The notes: generated by a model from the sequence alone, not told the origin. A stretch of 64,000 nt of DNA from DASRAP01 sp964503275 (GCA_964503275.1 CAZCZO010000005.1:62001-126000), one strand, 5' to 3'; positions 8,482-20,800 are shown, counted from the stretch's first letter. Made by a program: numbers and translations.

Positions 8482-9441
8482 TCAGAACCCGATGCGGACC
8501 CCGACGGACGCGAAGGTGCGCCCGGCGTCAGCCGTGGGATCGAAGCGATTGTACGTCGTGAGGCTGCCCCCACTGCTGCGACCCACCTCGGCGGCCACGG
8601 CGGCGTAGCGCAGATCGAGCGTCGCATTCGCGAACAGCACGCTCCGCGTCTCGCTGCGATCGAGGGTCAGGGATTGCCCCAGCACCGTCGACGGGGCCCG
8701 CGCGAACAGGGTGCCGCTGGACTCCATCTGGTCGCCGCCGTAGCCCAGCGTGAGGCCGAGCACCGTGAAGTGCTTGGTGAGCATGACGCGCCAGGAGGTC
8801 ACATCGACCGCGAGGTCGCGCACGCCGAGCCGCGCGCCTTCGTCGGTGTCCCCGATGAACGTCACGGCCGGGACGCCACGCTGCAGCACCGTGACCGTGA
8901 CCGACGGTAGCATCGGGGCCTCCCCGAGCACCTCGACGCGGGCGCCGAAGCCCAGCTTGAGGTTCTCGTCGACCGAGAACTCGGCCCCTTGGGGCTCCAC
9001 GTCGGGGATGTACATCGCGCTCACCAACGCATCGATCGCGCCGACGCGCAGCGTGCCCAGCGACAGGCCGGGGTACAGCCCGATCGCCGCGTCGACGGCG
9101 GGGACGGGCACCCACTGCTCGTTCACCGGGATGTCGTCCTGCTGGCGCCCCGTCTCGCTCACGCTGATGCGTTCGACATCGGGCAGCGATCCGCGGAGGG
9201 CGGTCGCGCGCACACCCAGCGAGAGGTGCCCGAACCCACCGAGCGGCTTGCCGGCCCCCAGCGTCGGGTTCCCCCCGGCCAGCCCGCCGCCCAACTGCGG
9301 GAACAGGTAGGTGAACAGATCCTCGGCCTTCTGACACACATCCGCACTCACCCCAACGCACGAGGAGGCGCTCTGCGCCTCCACCCGGCCGGCCGACGAG
9401 ACCAGCGCGACTGCCAGCGTCCCACGCACGAACCACCGCAT
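8482..9441 (-). CDS. Secreted protein, probable outer-membrane beta-barrel, function unknown
   Basis: I do not recognise a named family. With the ATG at 9441 the product is 319 residues and begins with a clear signal peptide (MRWFVRGTLAVALVSSAGRVEAQ). The mature part holds alternating hydrophobic strands and many Gly/Thr/Val residues, with GFGHLSLGVRATAL, LRVGAIDAL, FTVLGLTLGYGGD and TFASVGVRIGF; the last ends in Phe, as outer-membrane barrels do. Two cysteines lie early (SSCVGVSADVCQ). The frame upstream of 9441 has no signal and is unlikely coding. It sits between purM and ribD, an odd place for an envelope protein. Confidence 0.8.
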   Translation of the reverse strand: MRWFVRGTLAVALVSSAGRVEAQSASSCVGVSADVCQKAEDLFTYLFPQLGGGLAGGNPTLGAGKPLGGFGHLSLGVRATALRGSLPDVERISVSETGRQQDDIPVNEQWVPVPAVDAAIGLYPGLSLGTLRVGAIDALVSAMYIPDVEPQGAEFSVDENLKLGFGARVEVLGEAPMLPSVTVTVLQRGVPAVTFIGDTDEGARLGVRDLAVDVTSWRVMLTKHFTVLGLTLGYGGDQMESSGTLFARAPSTVLGQSLTLDRSETRSVLFANATLDLRYAAVAAEVGRSSGGSLTTYNRFDPTADAGRTFASVGVRIGF

Positions 9442-9464
9442 ATGCCGCCTCCCCAGGAAAGTGG

Positions 9465-10484
9465 TCACAGGAGCACCCGGCCCGAACCCGCCACCACGTC
9501 GCCCATCACCCACGCGGGCACGCCGGCCGCAGCGGAGGCAGCCATGATCGGGCTCGCCTCTTCGCGATCCGCGATCACGACCATCCCGACCCCCATGTTG
9601 AAGGCTCGGAAGGCCTCGTCCCGTGCTACACCGCCGGCCGCGATCAAGGTCTCGAACAGCGGTGGGACCGTCCAGGCGCTCAGGTCGACGCGGGCGTCCA
9701 GCGTCGCGGGCAGCGCCCGGTTGAGGTTGCCCGGCAACCCTCCCCCGGTGATGTGGGCCATCGCATGGATGCGCGGCAGCTGGTCGCGCAGGATGGGCAG
9801 ATAGGAGCGGTGGACGGCGAGCAGCGCGTCGGCCGTCCGCACGCCGTCGAGCCCAGGGAACGGGTCATGCGGGGCCAGGCGCAGGCGTTCATCGACGATG
9901 CGCCGTGCCAGCGAGTAGCCGTTCGTGTGCAGGCCCGTACTCGCCAGCCCGATCAGCACATCGCCCTCGCGCACACGATCGGGCCCGAGGACGCTGTCCT
10001 CCTCGACCACGCCGACGATGAAGCCCGCGAGGTCGTAGTCCGGCGGCGTGTAGACGCCGGGCATCTCGGCCGTCTCGCCGCCCAGGAGTGCGCAGCCGTT
10101 CTCGCGGCAGCCCGCGGCCACCCCCGCGACGATCGACTCCACCACCGCGGGCACCAGCTTGCCGAAGGCGACGTAGTCGAGGAAGAACAGCGGGATCGCG
10201 CCCTGCACCAGGATGTCGTTGGTGCAGTGGTTCACGAGGCAGTGCCCGATGGTGTCATGCACGTCGGCCTCGATGGCGACCTTGATCTTCGTGCCGACGC
10301 CGTCCGCCGACGCGACCATCAGCGGCGATCGCATCCCGGTCGGCACCTTGAACATGCCGCCGAAGGCACCGAACATGCCGCGCATACCGGCCGTGTAGGT
10401 GGACTCGACGTGCGCCTTGATGCGGTCCTTGGCGTGCTCGGCCGCGTCGATGTCGACGCCGGCGCTGCGGTAATCGAAGGTCAC
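9465..10484 (-). CDS. purM: Phosphoribosylformylglycinamidine cyclo-ligase (AIR synthetase)
   Basis: Fifth step of purine synthesis: ATP-dependent closure of formylglycinamidine ribotide to aminoimidazole ribotide. The 339-residue protein shows YRSAGVDIDA, SADGVGTKIKVA (phosphate/ATP loop), NHCTNDILVQGA, GGETAEMPGVY and ITGGGLPGNLNRALP, all PurM landmarks. Start is a GTG that shares GTGA with the stop of the upstream kinase gene. No other purine gene is in the window. Confidence 0.97.
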   Translation of the reverse strand: MTFDYRSAGVDIDAAEHAKDRIKAHVESTYTAGMRGMFGAFGGMFKVPTGMRSPLMVASADGVGTKIKVAIEADVHDTIGHCLVNHCTNDILVQGAIPLFFLDYVAFGKLVPAVVESIVAGVAAGCRENGCALLGGETAEMPGVYTPPDYDLAGFIVGVVEEDSVLGPDRVREGDVLIGLASTGLHTNGYSLARRIVDERLRLAPHDPFPGLDGVRTADALLAVHRSYLPILRDQLPRIHAMAHITGGGLPGNLNRALPATLDARVDLSAWTVPPLFETLIAAGGVARDEAFRAFNMGVGMVVIADREEASPIMAASAAAGVPAWVMGDVVAGSGRVLL

Positions 10485-11413
10485 GCGGGCATCTCCCGAT
10501 CGAAGGACACGAGGGTCCGGAAATCCTCGACGCGGCGCGCGAGCTCGTCGGGCGTCACCTCGAGGAGGCGTTGGAAGGAGAACTTCTCGACGGCGAAGGA
10601 GCCCATGGCCGAGCCGTACACCACGGCCCGTCGCAGCGTGCCCGGCGCGCGGTCGTCAGTGCGTGCGAGCCAGCCCATGAAGCCGCCCGCGAAGGAATCG
10701 CCGGCACCCGTGGGGTCGAAGACCTGCTCCAACGGGAACGCCGGCGCGAAGAAGATCGCGTCGCGATCGAAGAGCAGCGCGCCATGCTCGCCCTTCTTGA
10801 TGACGACATAGCGCGGCCCGCGCTCGAGGATCCAGCGCGCGGCATGCACGAGGTTGGCGTGGCCTGTGAGCTGGCGCGCCTCGCCATCGTTGAGCGTGAG
10901 CAGGTCCACGCGGGCGAGGAGCGCGACGAGCTCCTCCGGCTGCGAGCTGATCCAGAAGTTCATGGTGTCGCAGGCCACGAACGCGGGGGCGACCATCTGA
11001 TCGAGGACGCGGTGCTGCAGACGCGGGTCGATGTTCGCGAGGAACACGTACTTGGTGTGGCGCCACGCGTCGGGCAGCTTGGGCTCGAAGGAGGCGAGCA
11101 CCCCGAGCCGCGTGTCCAGCGTCTCGGCGGCGTTCAGGTCGTGCCGGTAGCGCCCGGACCAGTGGAACGACGGGCCCGGCGCCCGCTCGAGCCCGGCGAG
11201 GTCCACGCCGCGCGCGACGAGCGGGTCGAGGGCGGGCGTGGGGTAGTCGTCGCCGATGACGCCCACGAGGCGGACCGGGGCGAAATGCGACGCCGAGGCG
11301 GCGAAGAAGGACGCAGACCCACCCGGCGCCCGCGTGACGGCGCCGAACGGGGTCTCGATGTCATCGGTCGCCACGGTGCCCACGACGAGCAGCGGCTGAG
11401 CGGAAGCGGTCAC
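10481..11413 (-). CDS. PfkB-family sugar or nucleoside kinase
   Basis: Ribokinase-fold kinase, 310 residues, with GTG start. GGSASFFAASASHFAPVRLVGVIGDD is the N-terminal substrate-binding part, and DPTGAGDSFAGGFMGWLA (about residues 236-253) is the anion hole with the catalytic Asp. The substrate is unknown: the family covers ribose, fructose phosphates, adenosine and others. The overlap with purM hints at nucleoside or ribose metabolism, but this is only context. The gene follows argS by 33 bases. Confidence 0.88.
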   Translation of the reverse strand: MTASAQPLLVVGTVATDDIETPFGAVTRAPGGSASFFAASASHFAPVRLVGVIGDDYPTPALDPLVARGVDLAGLERAPGPSFHWSGRYRHDLNAAETLDTRLGVLASFEPKLPDAWRHTKYVFLANIDPRLQHRVLDQMVAPAFVACDTMNFWISSQPEELVALLARVDLLTLNDGEARQLTGHANLVHAARWILERGPRYVVIKKGEHGALLFDRDAIFFAPAFPLEQVFDPTGAGDSFAGGFMGWLARTDDRAPGTLRRAVVYGSAMGSFAVEKFSFQRLLEVTPDELARRVEDFRTLVSFDREMPA

Positions 11414-11446
11414 AGGGTCTGAGCAGGCAGTGAGGGACGCGCCGTG

Positions 11447-13105
11447 CTACATGCGCTCGGGCGCAGTGATGCCGAGCAGCGTGAGGCCGTTGCGCAGGAC
11501 GATCTGCGACGCCCGCGCGAGGGCGAGCCGGGCGGAGCGGATGGGCTCCGGCTCGCCGAGCACGTGGCAGGTGTGGTACCAGGTGTGCACCAGACGCGCG
11601 GTCTCGAGCAGATAGCCGGTCACGCGGTGCGGCTCAGCGGCGGCGGCGGCGCCATCCAGCAGCGCCGGATAATCCGCGAGCGCCTTCATGAGCTCGCGCT
11701 CGGCAGGCTCCACGAGGGCGGACGCGTCCACCCCGCGGCCGTCGATCGTCGTCGGGTCGATCTCCCCGACGCGGAAGATCCCGCTGACGCGCGCATGCGC
11801 CATCTGCACGTAGTACACTGGGTTCTCGTCGCTCTGCGACCGGGCGAGGTCGACGTCGAACACCAGCTGCGAGTCGCCCTTGCGCATGAGGAAGAACCAG
11901 CGCACGGCGTCGCGCCCGACCTCGTCGATGAGGTCGCGCACGGTGACGTAGCTGCCGGCGCGCTTGGAGATCTTCACCTCCTCGCCCGCCCGCATCACCA
12001 TCACCATCTGGTGGAGCACGTACTCGGGATAGCCCGGCGGGATGCCGAGCCCGACGGCCTGCAGCCCCGCGCGGACCCGCGTCACGGTGCTGTGATGGTC
12101 CGCGCCCTGCACGTTGACCGCCCGCGAGAAGCCGCGGCGCCACTTGTCCACGTGATACGCGACGTCGGGCAGGAAGTACGTGTAGCTCCCGTCGCGCTTG
12201 CGCATCACGCGGTCCTTGTCGTCGCCGAACGCCGTGGTGCGCAGGAACACGGCGCCGTCGTCCTCGAAGGTGTGCCCCGCGGCCTGCAGCAACGCGACCG
12301 TCTCGTCGACCTTGCCGTCGGTGTACAGCGAGGACTCGAGGAAGTACGTGTCGAACGCCACGCCGAAGGCCTTGAGGTCGAGATCCTGCTCGGCGCGCAA
12401 CGCGGCCACGGCGAAGCGACGCACGCGGTCGAGATCATCGCCGCGCGGATCGTCGGCGTGCTCGGCGGCATAGCGCTGCGCGATCTCGACGATGTACGCG
12501 CCGTGATACCCGCCCTCGGGGATCTGCAGCGGCTCGCCGGCGAGTTCGCGCAGACGCGCCTGGGTGCTGAGCGCGAGGTTGGCGATCTGCACGCCCGCGT
12601 CGTTGTAGTAGAACTCGCGCGAGACCCGCCAGCCGGTGGCCGCGAACATGGCGGCGATGGCGTCGCCGAGCGCGGCCTGGCGTCCATGGCCCACGTGCAG
12701 CGGCCCCGTGGGGTTCGCGCTGACGAACTCGACGTTCACCGGGCGGCCCGCGCCGACGTCGCTGCGGCCGTAGCCGGGGCCGGCCGCGATGATGCCCGGA
12801 AGCGCGGCGGCGAGCGCACCGACGTCCATGCGGAAGTTGATGAACCCCGGCCCCGCGATCTCGGTGCTGGCGACTCCGGCCTGCGCGACGTCGAGCGCCG
12901 CGACGAGGTCCTGCGCGACGTCCCGCGGCTTGCGACCGAGCGGACGGGCGAGCATCAGGGCGTAGTTCGACGCCCAGTCGCCGTGCGAGGGGTCGCGCGG
13001 GCGCTCCAGCTGCGGGACGAGGTCACCCGGCGCACCGAGGGTCGCGCCCGCGGCGGCCAGCTGCACCCGCAGCGCGTCCAGCTGCGCGTCGGCGGTGGCG
13101 GTCAC
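11447..13105 (-). CDS. argS: Arginyl-tRNA synthetase
   Basis: Class I synthetase charging tRNA-Arg, 552 residues. NPTGPLHVGHGRQAALGD carries the HIGH motif as HVGH, and VKISKRAGSYVTVRDLIDEVG is the KMSKS-equivalent region. The C-terminal DALR anticodon-binding helix bundle ends ARASQIVLRNGLTLLGITAPERM, as expected. Start is a GTG sharing GTGA with the upstream FmdB-like gene. Confidence 0.96.
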   Translation of the reverse strand: MTATADAQLDALRVQLAAAGATLGAPGDLVPQLERPRDPSHGDWASNYALMLARPLGRKPRDVAQDLVAALDVAQAGVASTEIAGPGFINFRMDVGALAAALPGIIAAGPGYGRSDVGAGRPVNVEFVSANPTGPLHVGHGRQAALGDAIAAMFAATGWRVSREFYYNDAGVQIANLALSTQARLRELAGEPLQIPEGGYHGAYIVEIAQRYAAEHADDPRGDDLDRVRRFAVAALRAEQDLDLKAFGVAFDTYFLESSLYTDGKVDETVALLQAAGHTFEDDGAVFLRTTAFGDDKDRVMRKRDGSYTYFLPDVAYHVDKWRRGFSRAVNVQGADHHSTVTRVRAGLQAVGLGIPPGYPEYVLHQMVMVMRAGEEVKISKRAGSYVTVRDLIDEVGRDAVRWFFLMRKGDSQLVFDVDLARSQSDENPVYYVQMAHARVSGIFRVGEIDPTTIDGRGVDASALVEPAERELMKALADYPALLDGAAAAAEPHRVTGYLLETARLVHTWYHTCHVLGEPEPIRSARLALARASQIVLRNGLTLLGITAPERM

Positions 13106-13416
13106 GAGTCGCCCGATGTCGAGGACGCGGGCGCCGCGGGCGCCTTGGCGGACGTCGCCGGCGCAGCGGCAGCGGCCGAGGATCCCTCGCCGGCGGCGGA
13201 CTTGTTCGCGCTCTCGCGCTGATCCTTCTTGCCGTCCTTGCCGTAGTCGGTGATGTAGAAGCCGGAGCCCTTGAACAGCAGATCGGCGCCGCCCGAGATC
13301 ATGCGCACGGCGACACCCGAACCGTCGGGCGTCGGGATGGACTCGGGGACCTCGCTCATCTTGAACACGCGCTCGATGATGGTGCCGTCAGGGCAGCGGA
13401 ATTCGTAGGTGGGCAT
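13102..13416 (-). CDS. FmdB-like small protein with lost zinc-ribbon cysteines
   Basis: The start MPTYEFRCPDGTIIERVFKMSE and the end SGFYITDYG match the FmdB/zinc-ribbon regulatory protein family, which normally has two CxxC pairs. Here only Cys8 remains; the other metal ligands are absent. The expected phrase leading into LLFKGSGFYITDYG is intact. The tail after residue 65 is Ala/Ser/Pro-rich and low in complexity. The product is 104 residues from the ATG at 13416; an upstream in-frame start adds 20 unlikely residues. It probably leads the argS transcript. Function of FmdB-like proteins is poorly known, and a zinc role looks doubtful here. Confidence 0.8.
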   Translation of the reverse strand: MPTYEFRCPDGTIIERVFKMSEVPESIPTPDGSGVAVRMISGGADLLFKGSGFYITDYGKDGKKDQRESANKSAAGEGSSAAAAAPATSAKAPAAPASSTSGDS

Positions 13417-13440
13417 GGGCAGAAAAGGTGTTCGAGGGTA

Positions 13441-13453
13441 ACCTTGAAACATA
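13441..13453 (-). promoter_or_regulatory. Candidate promoter -10 for the FmdB-like gene and argS
   Basis: Read on the minus strand, TATGTT (13448-13453) is followed by TCAAGG, with a likely start site near 13441, 25 bases before the ATG. The box and its downstream six bases resemble those at 24494, 30870, 34605 and 42752. I see no convincing -35. Confidence 0.4.
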
Positions 13454-13502
13454 CCCTGAATCACGCGGCCCAACAAGGGGTAAGCCGTCGCAGGACAACG
13501 AC

Positions 13503-14564
13503 TTAGCCAACCGCATCGCCCGGCGTCCCGCGCCCTCGTTCCACGCGCTCCCGAATGTCCTCGGGCAGCAACAGGTCGTCCGCGATGGCGGCGATCTCCT
13601 CGGCCTCACGCCAGCGGGCTTCGAGCGCCGTCAGGTCGTCCGCGAAGGCGGCGCGTTCGTCGGCCTCATGCAAGGCCATCTCGAGGGCGAGCCGCGTCGT
13701 GAGATCCACCTGGACCAGCGCCCGATCGGGGGTGGACCAATTGCCGCCGGTCATAGGGATGCTGCCGTGCACCATCGCTGAGAACTCGGGCTGCGCCTCC
13801 AGTTGCTGGACGGCCTCGTGCACCCGCCGCTTCGAGGCGCCGTCCTGGTTCGCGAAGGGCAGGACGGTGCGCAGCGCGCCGACCATGGCGTCACCGCTCA
13901 GCCGAGGAGCGGTTACCAACTCGTACGACCCGGGCAACCCGAGCCGCCGCCGCACCGGGCGGTCGCCGCGCGGGCGCCAGGCGCGGAGCTGCAGCGACAC
14001 GGACCCGTCCTCCTCGCGGCGCAGCCACGAGGCACCGGCGCAGAACGAGAACACGCGCACGATGGACCCGTCGGGGAGGCGGACGGGAGTCCCGCCGCGT
14101 CGACGCTCTCCGCTCTGCCGCACGGCGCCCACGGGGCCGAACGCGAGTGCGGTGAGCCCCGTGGATGCCAGCGCCGCGGCAAGACCGATGGACACAGCCG
14201 ACCCCACGACGGCATCGATGTACGAGCGCACACGCCGCCGCAGGAACTCCGCGCCGTAGCGCCACGCCGCGAACTCCGGCCGCAGCGGCTCGCCGATGCG
14301 CACGAGCTGCAGCGCGTCGCTGACCTGCGCCATCCCGATGTTGTCGGTCGCCACCCGCTTCGGCGTCCGTCGGTACAGGCGCTCGGCTTCGTCGATGGCC
14401 TCCCAGCGTTCTTCGAGCGGCGTGAGATTCCAGCGGGCGCAGTGCGGGCAGATGACCCACAGGCGGCCTTTCGCACTGTCGAAGGCCATCTGCTGCCCCA
14501 CCGTGACCGGGAGCGCGTGGTTGCTGCCGAGGTCGGCGCGACAGTGCAGACAGCGCCGGTACAC
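13503..14564 (-). CDS. Unrecognised zinc-ribbon protein with hydrophobic central segment
   Basis: No family recognised. With the GTG at 14564, 8 bases after the mutase stop, the product is 353 residues. It opens VYRRCLHCRADLG and has WVICPHCARWNLT near residue 38, so two CxxC pairs form a probable zinc ribbon. A block of about 30 hydrophobic, small residues at roughly 115-150 (VVGSAVSIGLAAALASTGLTALAFGPVGA) could be one or two membrane segments. The C-terminal third is rich in charged helix (DERAAFADDLTALEARWREAEEIAAIADDLLLPEDI). Being directly downstream of the mutase gene suggests co-transcription, not shared function. Confidence 0.75.
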   Translation of the reverse strand: MYRRCLHCRADLGSNHALPVTVGQQMAFDSAKGRLWVICPHCARWNLTPLEERWEAIDEAERLYRRTPKRVATDNIGMAQVSDALQLVRIGEPLRPEFAAWRYGAEFLRRRVRSYIDAVVGSAVSIGLAAALASTGLTALAFGPVGAVRQSGERRRGGTPVRLPDGSIVRVFSFCAGASWLRREEDGSVSLQLRAWRPRGDRPVRRRLGLPGSYELVTAPRLSGDAMVGALRTVLPFANQDGASKRRVHEAVQQLEAQPEFSAMVHGSIPMTGGNWSTPDRALVQVDLTTRLALEMALHEADERAAFADDLTALEARWREAEEIAAIADDLLLPEDIRERVERGRGTPGDAVG

Positions 14565-14571
14565 TAGCCCG

Positions 14572-17173
<2,602 letters not shown>

Positions 17174-17177
<4 letters not shown>

Positions 17178-19423
17178 TCAACGATAACCCCACCACCCGT
17201 GGGGGGCGAGCGGTCCGGCGGTGGCACACTGAAGCGGCCGTCGCGGCCCGCGATACGCAGCCGCTGGCCGTCGCTGGCGATGACCATGCTGCCCAGCTCG
17301 TCGGTGCGCAGGGCGAGGATGCCGCGCTCCGCGAAGCGGGTCAGCACCGTGGGGTGTGGGTGGCCGAAGGTGTTGCCGGCGCCGACCGAGATCAGGGCGA
17401 GGCGCGGGCGCACCGCGTCGAGCCACGCGTCCGTGCTCGAGGTCCGGCTCCCGTGGTGCGCCGCCTTGAGCACGTCGGCGCGCAGCGCGTGGGCCCCCCA
17501 GCGCTCGACGATCCAGCGTTCCTCGGCCGCCTCGGCGTCGCCGGTGAGCAGGAAGCGATGCGCGCCGTAGCTGGCCATGACGACCACCGACGCGGCGTTG
17601 GGATCGTGCTGGGCCACGGTCCACGCGGAATCCGGCGCGAGGACCTGGAGCTGCACCCCATCGACCGTGAGGGTGTCTCCGGGGCGCACGCGCTGCCAGG
17701 CGGTGCCACGGCGTTCGGCGGCCGCGAGCGAGGCGGCGTAGGAGGCATTGGGCGCCACGTAGGCCGCATCCCAGTAGGCGCGCGGACGCAGCGCCTCGAC
17801 CACGGCCCGCGCGCCGCCCACGTGATCCTCGTGCGGATGCGAGAGGACGAAGAGCGCGACCTCGCCGCCGCGGGCGCGGAGGTAGGGCACGACGACCCGT
17901 CGCCCGGCATCGCCACCGGTCCACGAGCGGCCGGCGTCCACGACGATCCAGCGCCCTTTGGGGGTGCGCAGGGCCAACGCGTCGCCCTGCCCGACGTCGA
18001 GCACATGCAGCTCGGCGTCGCCGCTGGGGCGCGGGGCGACAGGCCACCAGGCGACCAGGGCCAGCGCTGCGATCGCCGCAGCGGTCCATCGCCACGGACG
18101 CTGGGCGCGCACAGCCGCGCAGAGGGCTGCCACGGCCAGCAGGGTGAGCAGCGCCCCCGTGCGCGTGGGCACCGTGGCGATATCGGCACCGGGGAGCGCG
18201 GCGGCGGCACCGGCGACTCCCGTGAGCGCGCGCAGGCCGGGACGCGCGGCGTCGGCCACCCAGCCTGACGCGGCGGGCCACCAACTCAGCGCGAGCGAGA
18301 GGAACAGCGTGGGCTGCAGCAGATTGGCGATGGGCCCGGCCGCGAGGTTGGCCACCGGCGCGATCAGCGAGGTGCGCCCGAAGTACCACGCGACGAGTGG
18401 GGCCGTGACGACCGAGGCGATGATGCTCGTGGTGAGTTCCTTGCCGCCCCAGCGCCGCCAGCCGCGCCAGCGAGGCGGGATGAGCCGCCGCGTGACCGTG
18501 CCCGAGACGATGATACCCACCATGCCGGCGACCGTGAGCTGCCACCCGATGCGCAGGACCACGGTGGGGTCGAACAACAGCGGCCAGCCCGCGCCGAGGG
18601 CCAGCGCGGCCCACGGCGAGGTCGGACGCTGCAGCAACCGCGAGGCCGCGAGCGTCACGAACATCACCGCCGAGCGCACGGCGGGCGCCGGCGCGCCGAT
18701 GAGCAGCACATAGGCGAGCGTGACGATGCAACCGCCGATCAGCGCGCGACGCCGCGACCAGCGTGCGGCCTCGAGCAGCAGCACCACGGCCGCCGCGACG
18801 ATGGTCACGTGCAGCCCCGAGATGGAGAGGATGTGCACCAACCCGGCGCGCGCGAAGGTGTCGCGGATGGTCGGGTCGAGGTCGTCGGTCTCCGCGATGA
18901 GCAGCGCCTTGGCCAAGGGCGCATCGACGCCGAAGTCGCGCTCGATGGCGTGCGCGGCGCGCTGCCGCGCCCGGGCGAAGACATCGGGCGGTCGCAGTTC
19001 GCGGACCGATGCCTTGCGGACCAAGATGCCGTCGCCGGTGGCGAACATCGTACCCGTGATGCGCACCACCGCGCCGGGGGCGGCGTGTCCGTCGCGGATG
19101 CTGACGGAGAGGCCCACGCGGCAGGCACCGAGGACCTGCGCGCGCGTGAAGGCGCCGGGGGTCGCGGCCCGATCGATGCGGGCGGTGACCCGCCCGGCCG
19201 CGACGATCGCCGGGCGGCAGCGCTCGACCCGCCAGAGGTGCAGCGTCGCGATGGCGGTCCCCGCGACGACCAGCCCAAGGCAGGGCAGCGCCGCGTGCCA
19301 GCGGCCCCGCAGCTGCAGCAGCACGAGGAGCCCCACGAGCCCGATGCCCGCGGGGATCTGCCGAGCGAGGCCGAGGGTCAGGCCTGTGGCGTAGGCCGCG
19401 ACGGCCCAAGCGATGAGCGGCAC
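17174..19423 (-). CDS. comEC: ComEC/Rec2 DNA-uptake channel protein
   Basis: Inner-membrane channel for transforming DNA, 749 residues. It has N-terminal membrane segments and an OB-like part, then the competence domain (KALLIAETDDLDPTIRDTFARAGLVHILSISGLH, where ISGLH is diagnostic), further membrane helices, and a C-terminal metallo-beta-lactamase domain with SHPHEDHVGG near residue 527 and LTGDAEA and KAAHHGSRTSS further on. Start is GTG. It would supply the channel for natural transformation. comEA and pili genes are not in the window. The last coding bases contain a small G/C palindrome (17188-17204) encoding the end SPPTGGGVIVE. Confidence 0.93.
17188..17204. repeat. G/C palindrome inside the comEC 3' end
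   Basis: Arms CCCCAC and GTGGGG are separated by five bases, within the last codons of comEC. It resembles in style the palindrome at 63662-63681, also in the last codons of a gene. It could be a small dispersed repeat or a weak terminator; no T-tract follows. Confidence 0.35.
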
Positions 19424-19477
19424 GTGGCGAAGGTCGCCGCGTGCCGCCCCTGGAGCATCACCGTTCTGCCGCTGGTG

Positions 19478-20800
19478 TCATCCGGCCATCGGCAGCGGCG
19501 TGCGCTCACGCACCGGCGTGCCCGTGAACGTCGAACCCGTGGTGCCGGTGAGCTCGACGGTCATGTACGTGCCGACCAGCGACTCCGGCCCTTCGACGAG
19601 GATGGTCTTGTAGTCGCGGGAGCGCCCCTGCAGCAGCTCGCCGCGGCGGGCGCCCTTCTCGATGAGGATCTCACGGCGTGCCCCCAGCAAGGCCAGGTTG
19701 CGATCGCGTGAGCCGCGGCGCACGGTGTGGATCAAGGTGTCGAGGCGCGCACTCGCCACGTCGTCGGGCACCGTCCACTCCGCCGGCATCCGCGTGGCCG
19801 GCGTGCCCTCGCGCGGGGAGAACTTGAAGGTGAAGGCGTCGTCGAAACCGACCTCGCGCACCGCACTGAGCGTCTCCTCGAACTCCGCGTCCGACTCGCC
19901 GGGGAAGCCCACGATGATGTCCGTGGTGAGGCCGAGTCCCGGGATGGCGGCCCGGAGACGGTCGACGCAACGCAGGTACTCCTCACGGCTATAGCGACGG
20001 AGCATGCGCTTGAGCACGTCGGTGGACCCCGACTGCATGGGCAGATGCACATGCTCGCAGACGGCGGGGGTCTCGGCCATCGCCGCGATCACGTGGTCGG
20101 AGAAGTCGTTGGGGTGCGGCGAGGTGAAGCGCAAGCGCTTGACGCCATCGACGGCGCCCACCGCGCGCAACAGGTCGCCGAAGTCCGCGCCGTCGTCGTG
20201 GAAGGAGTTGACCGTCTGCCCCAGGAGGATGATCTCACTGATGCCCTGCTCGACGACGCGGTGGGCCTCCCGCACCACATCGGCCACGCGCCGCGAGCGC
20301 TCGCTGCCGCGCGTGTAGGGCACGATGCAGTAGGTGCAGCGATAGTCGCAGCCGCGCTGCACCGGGATCCAGGCCTTGACCCCATCGAGGCGGTGGGCGG
20401 TGACGTCCTCGTAGTGCTCTTCGAGATCGAAGTCAGTGGCCACTCGGCGTTCGCCACTGCGCGCGCCCGCGATGAGCTCCGGCAGCGCGCGATACCCGTC
20501 GGGGCCGATCACCAAGGACACGTGCTTGGTCTTGAGCAACTCCGGGCCCAAGCGCTGCGCCATGCAGCCGACGACGCCGAGCACGGTGTCGGGCCCCATG
20601 TGCCGCTTGAGTTCGCCGAGGCGGCCGATGACCCGCTGCTCGGCGTGATCGCGGATCGCGCAGGTGTTGACGAGGATGACGTCCGCGCCCTCGGGGGTGG
20701 CCGACGGGGTATAGCCATGGGGCGCCAGCGTGCCGAACATGAGTTCGGTGTCGCTGACGTTCATCTGGCAGCCGTAGGTCTCAATGAAGATGGAGGGCAC
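19478..20800 (-). CDS. miaB: tRNA-2-methylthio-N6-isopentenyladenosine synthase MiaB
   Basis: Radical-SAM methylthiotransferase modifying A37 of tRNAs that read UNN codons. Of 440 residues, the N-terminal UPF0004 domain has Cys11, Cys47 and Cys79 for one iron-sulfur cluster. RGCDYRCTYCIVPYTRG supplies Cys151, Cys155 and Cys158 for the radical-SAM cluster. The C-terminal TRAM domain spans roughly 375-435. Start is GTG (VPSIFIETYGCQMN). A TAGATT box overlapping the upstream gene's stop could promote it, but this is weak. Confidence 0.95.
   Translation of the reverse strand: MPSIFIETYGCQMNVSDTELMFGTLAPHGYTPSATPEGADVILVNTCAIRDHAEQRVIGRLGELKRHMGPDTVLGVVGCMAQRLGPELLKTKHVSLVIGPDGYRALPELIAGARSGERRVATDFDLEEHYEDVTAHRLDGVKAWIPVQRGCDYRCTYCIVPYTRGSERSRRVADVVREAHRVVEQGISEIILLGQTVNSFHDDGADFGDLLRAVGAVDGVKRLRFTSPHPNDFSDHVIAAMAETPAVCEHVHLPMQSGSTDVLKRMLRRYSREEYLRCVDRLRAAIPGLGLTTDIIVGFPGESDAEFEETLSAVREVGFDDAFTFKFSPREGTPATRMPAEWTVPDDVASARLDTLIHTVRRGSRDRNLALLGARREILIEKGARRGELLQGRSRDYKTILVEGPESLVGTYMTVELTGTTGSTFTGTPVRERTPLPMAG

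Noticed and set aside
8480..9464. FMN riboswitch before the riboflavin genes
   Set aside because: ribD starts 2 bases after another gene, and I found no RFN-like fold upstream of the run.
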